The translations under genes and the position numbers were made by a program. 21,862 nucleotides of DNA from CAXQRU01 sp964226685 (GTDB lineage Bacteria; Pseudomonadota; Gammaproteobacteria; Pseudomonadales; Cellvibrionaceae): positions 1 through 21,862 of the forward strand of contig CAXQRU010000135.1 in NCBI GenBank assembly GCA_964226685.1, written 5' to 3'. Position 1 is the first letter of the stretch. Each line of letters starts with the position of its first letter. The notes beneath the pieces were generated by a model. The model searched no databases. It had not been told where the DNA came from and worked only from the letters and a program-made list of their open reading frames with translations. Shown here in pieces: positions 15,553 to 21,862 of the stretch.

Positions 15553-15630
15553 AGTCCTTCATTGTCTACATCTTGAGGCAATGATAACGAGCCGACCATT
15601 AAAAGAACATTACGATGAAGTATTAAGCCC

Positions 15631-15640
15631 ATAGTACTAT
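15631..15640. repeat. Palindrome ATAGTACTAT flanked by CCC/GGG
   Basis: A perfect 10-bp palindrome flanked by CCC and A-GGG lies in the 117-bp gap between the ABC ATPase stop and the small ORF. It could be an operator or a weak hairpin. No U-tract follows on the minus strand. Confidence 0.35.
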
Positions 15641-15644
15641 AGGG

Positions 15645-15682
15645 TTAAACAACTGACTTAAACAACGACTTATAAAACTGAC
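15645..15682. repeat. Three imperfect ~13-bp direct repeats at the ABC ATPase 3' end
   Basis: TTAAACAACTGAC, TTAAACAACGAC and TTATAAAACTGAC follow each other directly, and the last includes the stop codon of the ATPase gene. This looks like local slippage duplication; no function is evident. Confidence 0.5.
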
Positions 15683-16731
15683 TGAGGCTCCAATGGAAAC
15701 ATCACCAAGTGATCAAGATCCAAATCAATACCAATATTTTCTCCCAACGCATGATTGTGATGAGAGGATGCAAAACAAAATAGCCGTTGACGCGAGGGCA
15801 GCTCAACGCGATATAAAAAATGTGACCCCCTAAAACGTTTATTAATAATTCTCGCTTGGAAACTACTATCATCATTATGAAGCACATCATCTGGGCGCAA
15901 TAGCACTTCCACATCCTGCCCCTCTTTTAGGCCATGTATTTTAGTGGCCTTTAAGGTACCCAATGCAGATTCAATCTCACCGGCCGCATTAACTCGACCA
16001 ATCAAAAATTCACCCTGGCCTATAAACCGAGCAACAAAGCGTGTTCTCGGCTCGTGATAGATGGTGTAAGGGGTATCCCATTGGTGCAACTGCCCATCTT
16101 GCATCACAGCCACTTTATCAGCCATCGCAAAGGCTTCCATTTGATCATGGGTCACCAACAGCGCACTCACTTGCTCAGCTTTTAATAGTTCGCGCACCTC
16201 TGGAACCAAGGTTTCACGCAAGCTTGCATCGAGCCCAGAAAAAGGCTCATCGAGTAACAATAACTCAGGTTTGGGTGCAATCGCCCGAGCCAGAGCCACT
16301 CGCTGTTGTTGACCCCCGGAGAGCGAGTGCGGATAGCGCTCACCCATTTGGCTCAAACCGATCAGTTCTAGTAATTTCGCCACACGGTTTTGTTGATCTC
16401 GCCGGCTCTGCCGCCGGATACCAAAGGCAATATTTTGAGCGACTGTCAAATGCGGAAATAGTGCAATATCCTGAAAAACCATGCCGATATTTCGGCGCTC
16501 TGGCTGAACTGTCAAACCCGGCTTTGAAATCAAACGCTTGGCCAATAAAATTTGGCCTGTTTGTACTGGCTCAAAACCGGCGATAGCACGCAGCAAGGTT
16601 GATTTACCACAACCACTGGGCCCCAACAAGCAACCAATTTCACCAGCCATTAACTGTATTCCTGCCTTGCGGACAATATCTTGTCCACCATAGCCTACGG
16701 TCACATCGTCGAGGATTAGATGTTCAATCAT
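15670..16731 (-). CDS. fbpC: Ferric iron ABC transporter ATP-binding protein
   Basis: The 353-residue ATPase has Walker A GPSGCGKST (37-45), Q-loop Gln87 in VFQD, signature LSGGQQQR (137-144), Walker B LLLLDEP (157-163) and switch His195 in VTHD. A C-terminal TOBE-like regulatory region follows from about 230. It powers import through the adjacent permease. ATG 16731 overlaps the permease stop as ATGA and has GGAG six bases upstream; the TTG at 16743 overlaps that ribosome site and is less likely. FbpC/FutC assignment rests on its partners; the ATPase alone could also serve spermidine or sulfate systems. Confidence 0.93.
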   Translation of the reverse strand: MIEHLILDDVTVGYGGQDIVRKAGIQLMAGEIGCLLGPSGCGKSTLLRAIAGFEPVQTGQILLAKRLISKPGLTVQPERRNIGMVFQDIALFPHLTVAQNIAFGIRRQSRRDQQNRVAKLLELIGLSQMGERYPHSLSGGQQQRVALARAIAPKPELLLLDEPFSGLDASLRETLVPEVRELLKAEQVSALLVTHDQMEAFAMADKVAVMQDGQLHQWDTPYTIYHEPRTRFVARFIGQGEFLIGRVNAAGEIESALGTLKATKIHGLKEGQDVEVLLRPDDVLHNDDSSFQARIINKRFRGSHFLYRVELPSRQRLFCFASSHHNHALGENIGIDLDLDHLVMFPLEPQSVL

Positions 16732-18347
16732 GATGCTCTCCAAGCTGGGTTATTAATGGAGCGGCTTAATAAAATAACCGGCAATATACCCACCACGACG
16801 ATAAGTAAAGAGGCTGGAGCCGCATCAATTAAGCGCTCATCCGAGGCTAACTCAAAAGCCTTTACCGCCAAAGTTTCAAAATTTAGGGAACGCAAAACCC
16901 AGGTTGCCGGCAACTCTTTTAACACATCGACAAAGACGATCAAAAGAGCGGTAAAAGCACTGGTGGATAACAGCGGCACATGAACTTTTTGTAGCACCTG
17001 AAAAGGCTTCAGACCTAGTGACCGAGCCGAACCATCAATACTGGGTTTGATATTATTCAAACCCGATTGAACAGCTCCTAAGGACACTGCCACAAAACGG
17101 ACAGAATAAGCAAATAACAAGATGAAGATCGAGTTAGTTAAGCTAATCTCAAAAGTTCTCCCCAACCAAGCAAATGGAACCAAGACACCAATGGCAATAA
17201 TGGTTCCAGGCAAAGCGTAGCCCATCGACGCTAACGAAGTAGCCCCCAAAACCCAGCGATTGCGATGCAAACGCCTGGCATATGCCAATACGATGGCAAT
17301 GGCCACCGCCAGCAGAGCAGCCAGCAATGCAAGGGAAAATGAATTCCAGGCTAAAGTGAAAAAGTTTTTACCCACCTCAGCCTTAAACACAGCCCAGTAA
17401 AACAACTGCAGCATTGGAATGAAAAACCCCAGCAATACCGGAATAACACACAGCGCAGTTGCCAACCAGGCTTTGCCCCCGGTCAGCTCGATAGGCTTTG
17501 CTCGAGTATGCTTTTCTACCTGGGAATGATACCGCTGATAGCGCCTGGAGAAACGCTCACTCACAATCAAAATAATCACAAACCCCATTAGACAAGACGA
17601 CAATTGAGCTGCCGCTGGCATATCGGCAGAACCGTTAAAGGCCCTATAAATTCCAGTTGTGAAGGTACTTACACCGAAATATCTGACGGTACCGTAATCA
17701 GCCAAAACCTCCATCAACGCCAAGCTACAGCCCGCCACAATAGCTGGTCGCGCCAAGGGCAAAGCCAGACTAAAGAAGGCCTGCCTCTGATTTAAACCCA
17801 ACGTTCGACAAGCCTCCAAGGTACTAGAGGACTGCTCCAAAAAGCTCGCTCTCGCCAACAAATAGACATAGGGGTATAGCACAAAGGCCATCATGAATAT
17901 GGCACCGGGGATGGATCGAATTTCAAAAAACCAGTATTGCCCGTATTTTAATCCGGTCACATCGCGAATCATCTGCTGTACCGGGCCAGGCACATCCAAA
18001 ATACCTGTATAAGTGTAAGCGATGATATAGGCTGGAAATGCCAGGGGTAACAATAAAGCCCAACTTAGGATTTTCCTTCCCGGGAAACGACACATACTCG
18101 TTAACCAAGCCGTGGGCACACCGGTTATAAGCACCAGAATACCAACCCCCACCATCAATATCAGCGAATTGATCACATAGTCTGAAAGGACGGTATCGAG
18201 CAAATGGCGCCACGTTTTCAAATCACCTTGAAACGTTGCGCCCAAGATCACCAAAATTGGCACAGCCAACAAAAAAGCCAGCACTATTGCCAGCAAACCC
18301 AGCCAGCTGAAGCGATTTGGAAGTTGCTTAAAAACAGTTAATGGCAA
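16728..18347 (-). CDS. fbpB: Ferric iron ABC transporter permease (two fused MetI-like domains)
   Basis: The 539-residue protein has about twelve membrane helices in two homologous halves, as in FbpB/AfuB/FutB. The cytoplasmic EAA loops that dock the ATPase appear as EACRTLGLNQRQAFFSLALP (about residue 180) and ARSLGLKPFQVLQKVHVP (about 440). The start codon is TTG, with GAGAGG about five bases upstream and no better alternative. It follows the binding-protein stop by 33 bp, which contains a small GGCC-AAAA-GGCC stem, and overlaps the ATPase by 4 bp. Confidence 0.93.
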   Translation of the reverse strand: MPLTVFKQLPNRFSWLGLLAIVLAFLLAVPILVILGATFQGDLKTWRHLLDTVLSDYVINSLILMVGVGILVLITGVPTAWLTSMCRFPGRKILSWALLLPLAFPAYIIAYTYTGILDVPGPVQQMIRDVTGLKYGQYWFFEIRSIPGAIFMMAFVLYPYVYLLARASFLEQSSSTLEACRTLGLNQRQAFFSLALPLARPAIVAGCSLALMEVLADYGTVRYFGVSTFTTGIYRAFNGSADMPAAAQLSSCLMGFVIILIVSERFSRRYQRYHSQVEKHTRAKPIELTGGKAWLATALCVIPVLLGFFIPMLQLFYWAVFKAEVGKNFFTLAWNSFSLALLAALLAVAIAIVLAYARRLHRNRWVLGATSLASMGYALPGTIIAIGVLVPFAWLGRTFEISLTNSIFILLFAYSVRFVAVSLGAVQSGLNNIKPSIDGSARSLGLKPFQVLQKVHVPLLSTSAFTALLIVFVDVLKELPATWVLRSLNFETLAVKAFELASDERLIDAAPASLLIVVVGILPVILLSRSINNPAWRAS

Positions 18348-18380
18348 AAGAGCCTCTCAATTGGCCAAAAGGCCGACATT

Positions 18381-19394
18381 CTACTTCCAGTTGGCTCGAT
18401 CCATCAACTCCACTGCCCGGCGATTATTTTCACCCAAAATATTGAGCGGCAAGGAATCGGCCTTAAATTCACCCATCGACTTTAAGGTATCTGAAGTCTT
18501 TGCACCAACGACTACTGGAAATTCATTATTCACCTCAGCGTACCAAGTTTGCGCTGTTGGGGAGATCAAAAACTCCAACAAAGCAATGGCATTATCTTTA
18601 TTCTTAGCCGATGCGGTTACCCCTGCCCCACTCACATTGACATGTGCACCAACCCCATCTTGATTTGGCCAAAATAGCCCAAGTTTCTCAGCTACCTCAC
18701 GCTCACTGGCCTCTGTACTATTGAGCAAGCGCCCATAGTAGTAGGTATTGGCTAAAGCCAGGTCACAAACACCTACCGCCGCCGCTTTTAGCTGATCGGT
18801 ATCGCCACCGGCTGGCCTGCGCGCAAAGTTTTTCACTAGGCCTTTAGCCCATGCCTCCGTTTTTTCCTCGCCATCATGTTCGATCATGGCTGAAACCAGA
18901 GATTGATTGTAGATATTATTGGAGGAGCGAACACATAAGCGACCTTGCCATTTTTCACTGGCCAAGTCTTGATATGTCGATAGCTCCGAAGGATCCACTT
19001 TGCCTTTCACATAAAAAATAACACGGGCACGTGAAGATAAACCAAACCATTGATTATCTTTATCTCGCAACTGCTCGGGTACCGAGGCCAGTAAGCTATC
19101 GCTTTTGATGGACTGAAGCACCCCAGCCTCTTTGGCTCGCTGCAAACGGCCCGCATCAACTGTAATGAACACATCGGCAGGAGTGGATTTACCCTCTAGG
19201 CGAAGGCGAGTCAGCAATGCGTCCGCATCCCCAGTAATTAGATTAACCTTGATGCCTGTCTGCTCAGAAAAGCGGTCAAGTAAAGGCTCAATTAATTCCG
19301 TCTTACGAGCTGAATATACGTTGACTTCTTTGGCGCCATACGCAGAACCCACAAACACCATAGCGATTAAAGACCCGACAATCACTCTGTTCAT
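18381..19394 (-). CDS. fbpA: Periplasmic ferric-ion binding protein
   Basis: The 337-residue protein has a signal peptide (MNRVIVGSLIAMVFVGSAYG, cleavage after YGA or SAYG). The mature start NVYSARKTELIEPLLDRF is typical of FbpA/FutA proteins. The adjacent tyrosines in NTYYYGR are the classic iron ligands, and NNEFPVV near the end is conserved. It captures Fe3+ in the periplasm and passes it to the permease. A Fur-type operator and a promoter lie 40-70 bp upstream. The ATG at 19394 is in frame with the upstream hydroxylase ORF, with no stop between them. The signal peptide and own promoter argue that this is a separate gene. Confidence 0.93.
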   Translation of the reverse strand: MNRVIVGSLIAMVFVGSAYGAKEVNVYSARKTELIEPLLDRFSEQTGIKVNLITGDADALLTRLRLEGKSTPADVFITVDAGRLQRAKEAGVLQSIKSDSLLASVPEQLRDKDNQWFGLSSRARVIFYVKGKVDPSELSTYQDLASEKWQGRLCVRSSNNIYNQSLVSAMIEHDGEEKTEAWAKGLVKNFARRPAGGDTDQLKAAAVGVCDLALANTYYYGRLLNSTEASEREVAEKLGLFWPNQDGVGAHVNVSGAGVTASAKNKDNAIALLEFLISPTAQTWYAEVNNEFPVVVGAKTSDTLKSMGEFKADSLPLNILGENNRRAVELMDRANWK

Positions 19395-20378
19395 ATAACA
19401 ACCCACTTGTCTATTCAGGAAACATTTTGTCGCACAATAACTCAAATGATAATAATTCGCAATAGTATTTACGCTTTTTTCACCAATTAGAGGAGAAAAG
19501 TATAACCAAGCCAAATGGTGTCTTTGGCCCTCAGCCAAGCCAAAACGCAAACGCTCGTTCGGCTTTGAAAGATGAAGACTGCCCCACAACCAATCCCATA
19601 CAGAAAACACAACCCCAAAATTTTTATCGTAATGCTCAGGCGCCACAGAATGATGTATTTGATGTTGAGCTGGGGAGATAAGAAAATGCTCTAGCACTCG
19701 CCCGTAACGAATAGCTATGTGAGAGTGACGCAGATTTGAGCCGATGCTATTAAAAATTACCACAAACACGCTCGCCCCCCAAATACTCCAAAGCTCGATA
19801 GCATCACCATAGAGAAAAATACAAAGGCTAATAACCACTCCCTGAACCACCACAGAGCGCAGAAAAAATAATACACCCTCTACCGGGTGGGTTCTAAACA
19901 CTGTTAGCGGCGTTAATACTTCAGCACTGTGATGCACCTTGTGAAACCGCCAAAGACAGGGAATTTTATGAAGCAAGCGATGTACATAAAAACGCGAGAA
20001 GTCATCAACCATAAAGAAAACAGTAGTAAAAACGATAGAGGCTTCCAATGGTGTTGCACTCCAAATTCCCCCAGAGCCAAACCACTCGTGCAAATAATAA
20101 AATAAAAAGGTCGCAACCGTTATTTGAGTTAATAATTTTGGTGCGATAACAGCCATGATAATTTTATTGAAAAAAAACACACCAAAATCAGCCAGACTAG
20201 AACGAGATAACCAGATTTTTTTAGCAAACAACGCAACGATTGACGCTTTAATCGAGTGACCTCGACACACACATAACCAAAAAAAAGCCATTAGCAATGC
20301 TGAAAGTAAATACCCCCAAAAAATCCTTTTTTGAGGGTTAGAAAAATCGGCAACTTGTGCCAATAACCAATCAAGCAT
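19395..20378 (-). CDS. Fatty acid hydroxylase/sterol desaturase-family membrane protein, frame open into fbpA
   Basis: This membrane protein of about 300 residues has the di-iron histidine clusters of the fatty acid hydroxylase superfamily: H133-x3-H137 (HRLLH), H146-x2-H149-H150 (HKVHH) and H239-x2-H242-H243 (HQIHH). Several hydrophobic segments precede and separate them. The family oxidises lipid C-H bonds; the substrate is unknown. The ATG at 20378 lies 2 bp after the DUF4856 stop (a GTG at 20381 overlaps the stop), so the two are coupled. The natural domain ends near LYFSPLIGEKS. No stop follows: the frame continues through the Fur/promoter region and into fbpA, ending at 18381. With five instead of six T at 19475-19480 it would stop at 19469. 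Confidence 0.85.
19434..19462 (-). promoter_or_regulatory. fbpABC promoter overlapped by a Fur box
   Basis: On the minus strand TTGCGA (19457-19462) and TATTGT (19434-19439) are exactly 17 bp apart, each with four of six consensus bases. The Fur 7-1-7 motif TGATAAT-A-ATTCGCA (19447-19461, plus-strand reading) matches 12 of 14 arm positions of TGATAAT-N-ATTATCA and covers the -35 and spacer. Iron-replete repression of the transporter is the clear prediction. The leader to the fbpA ATG would be about 33 bases. Confidence 0.7.
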
Positions 20379-20380
20379 CA

Positions 20381-21775
20381 CTAGTCATTCTCAGCGCTGG
20401 CACCACTGTCAATTTGCTTAATTAAACCCTCCATATTATTAAGCACATCATGACTGCGAGCTTTAACCGCGTATTGGTCGACCATTAACTTTTGCACTTT
20501 CAACATATTCAATTGATAGGCTTCCAAGCTAACGGATTTAGACTGGGTATAGTTGCCATCGGCATCAATGCCAGTAATTTGTGTATCACCTACTAATACC
20601 GGACTAAAACCAATCAAACGATTTAATAGCACAGAGGTCTCACCCAAATCTTTACCACCTGACTGCAACGCCAAAGCAAAACCTTTTAATTCACTCCAAT
20701 GCTCACCATACTCTCTAAAAATAGGGGCTACATCACCATTGGCTTTAATCGCCGCGTTGAATTTTTGCAGATCTTGATAAACCTCCCCTGCATACTTAAA
20801 TACCGCTTCAGCAATGACTTTTTCCCACTGAGTTTTAATAGTGTTCGCGTACTCATTTAACTGGCTGTACTGAGCATCAGTTAGCTTCTTACCATCAGCC
20901 GCCGCAATGAGTTTTCGACCCTCAACATAAGCTTTGGTAATGTCATGCAAATAATTGGTTTTTCCTGACTTATCGAAACCAGCAGCGTAATAAGCATGCC
21001 CATAAGCCATCTCGGTGACTAAATCCACTTTTCCATCTTTATTGGCATCCGCTAAGCGAACACCCTCTGGGGTCAACTTTGCAATTTGATACACATCATC
21101 AGCCGATAGCGACAAGGTGTGAGCAGGAGCACCAAAATAACCAAAAGCTTCATCCCAAACATGCTCTTTACCGGTGTAAGCAGCACCATCGCTGTAAGGT
21201 TTATCGTTAGTTTTTACATCCGGCGACAAACCTTTAGTCAAATAAGAATCAACCGCTTGATGATAAAAAACAGCTCCCATGGTCAGCTTTGAGATTAACT
21301 GCTTGTAATCAAGGCCTGTTGCAGGATCAAAACCGTCCTCAGTTTTGGCGGCTTTATCAATCATGAACTCAAGCACCTCAGCACCAGTTTTGTTGCCCGG
21401 CCACCCTGTTACAATACCTTTATAGGCTTTATCCGCGAGCTGCTTGCCCCCAGAAACGTCATCAACATTTTTCTGCAAAAGCGCATCACCTTTAGGGCTT
21501 AAAATCTCACGCCCTTTTGCAGTACCAGAAAAATACTCCAACATTTTTTGTTTGCGTTCATCAGAGGGAATATTCGAGCCAGCTAAAGATTTAAGTGCAT
21601 TGTGCAATAAGTGACGCGCAATTTGACCTTCATAAGAAACTGATGAAGTTGCTTTTCCCTGATAAGCCTTTACCGTCACTGAAAATCCAGCATAATCATT
21701 AGCATGATGAGCACTGAAGGACGGAGCCGCAACTGACATGGACGCCAGGAAAGCAAAGCAATGATGTAATTTCAT
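20381..21775 (-). CDS. Exported DUF4856-family protein
   Basis: The 464-residue protein has a signal peptide (residues 1-22, ending PSFSA). The body is largely helical and matches the DUF4856 pattern, most clearly in HVWDEAFGYFG (205-215 region) and the early helix IARHLLHNALKSL. An EF-hand or dockerin-like calcium loop DANKDGKVDL begins at residue 243. No activity is established for DUF4856. ATG 21775 is chosen because AGAGGG lies upstream and a signal peptide follows; an in-frame extension of 23 codons would run into adapter sequence. It is the first gene of a minus-strand series leading to a lipid hydroxylase and the Fe3+ transporter, hinting at an iron-related envelope role (inference). 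Confidence 0.8.
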   Translation of the reverse strand: MKLHHCFAFLASMSVAAPSFSAHHANDYAGFSVTVKAYQGKATSSVSYEGQIARHLLHNALKSLAGSNIPSDERKQKMLEYFSGTAKGREILSPKGDALLQKNVDDVSGGKQLADKAYKGIVTGWPGNKTGAEVLEFMIDKAAKTEDGFDPATGLDYKQLISKLTMGAVFYHQAVDSYLTKGLSPDVKTNDKPYSDGAAYTGKEHVWDEAFGYFGAPAHTLSLSADDVYQIAKLTPEGVRLADANKDGKVDLVTEMAYGHAYYAAGFDKSGKTNYLHDITKAYVEGRKLIAAADGKKLTDAQYSQLNEYANTIKTQWEKVIAEAVFKYAGEVYQDLQKFNAAIKANGDVAPIFREYGEHWSELKGFALALQSGGKDLGETSVLLNRLIGFSPVLVGDTQITGIDADGNYTQSKSVSLEAYQLNMLKVQKLMVDQYAVKARSHDVLNNMEGLIKQIDSGASAEND

Positions 21776-21843
21776 AAAACCCTCTAAACAATTAAAGATA
21801 ACCACAATTGGGCGAACAATACCATTACGCAAAAACAAAAACA

Positions 21844-21862
21844 AGATCGGAAGAGCGTCGTG
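21844..21862. other. Illumina adapter remnant at right contig end
   Basis: AGATCGGAAGAGCGTCGTG is the reverse complement of the Illumina read-1 adapter. The genomic insert therefore ends at about 21843, and the promoter of the DUF4856 gene may be cut off. Confidence 0.97.

Noticed and set aside
16041..16586. 181-codon plus-strand frame opposite the ABC ATPase
   Set aside because: It lies wholly antisense to fbpC, whose Walker and signature motifs are intact; no domain or ribosome site supports it.
21776..21844. N-terminal extension of the DUF4856 protein
   Set aside because: The extension begins at the adapter junction, and a ribosome site plus signal peptide mark the start at 21775.

Overview
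The window looks like one complete contig from a gammaproteobacterium, probably a marine polysaccharide user near Cellvibrionales or Alteromonadales. That placement is an inference from gene content: a rhombosortase/GlyGly-CTERM pair, a gammaproteobacterial-type initiator tRNA, a Fur-type operator and YqaA- and YhhW-like proteins. Both ends are Illumina adapter sequence (1-28 and 21844-21862), so the edges are artefacts and the first gene is cut.

Region 1 (30-1076, +) is the C-terminal part of a Clp/Hsp100-like AAA+ ATPase. Region 2 (1106-5139, -) runs LysR regulator -> YqaA-like membrane protein -> zinc-less MDR oxidoreductase -> fumarase FumC -> small lipoprotein, with overlaps or very short gaps. 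It converges on region 1 across a shared hairpin. Region 3 (5248-8367, +) is a tight divergent operon: DoxX, pirin, TauE/SafE exporter, second pirin, NADPH-dependent FMN reductase. A perfect 8-bp inverted repeat (5147-5165) lies between the LysR gene and this operon and is the likely LysR operator for both wings. Together they look like a redox or electrophile response module. Region 4 (8386-9374, -) holds an orphan SUKH-4-type immunity protein and a PTH2-family protein, ending at a strong terminator.

Region 5 (9490-14971, +) is the most striking part. A 1582-residue exported protein combines a CEMIP/TMEM2-like G8 and beta-helix region, an EGF domain, an Ig-like domain, a clan GH-A-like glycosidase barrel, Pro-rich repeats and a GlyGly-CTERM sorting tail. 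The next gene is a rhombosortase, the intramembrane protease that processes such tails. Region 6 (14972-15669) holds an initiator tRNA on the minus strand with its own promoter and GC-rich discriminator, plus a probable 32-residue membrane protein.

Region 7 (15670-21775, -) is an iron-linked cluster: DUF4856 lipoprotein-like or exported protein, membrane fatty acid/sterol hydroxylase (di-iron His box), ferric-ion binding protein, permease and ATPase. A Fur box overlaps a promoter just ahead of the binding protein. The hydroxylase frame has no stop and runs in frame into the binding protein through that promoter; a one-base change in a T6 tract would restore a stop.
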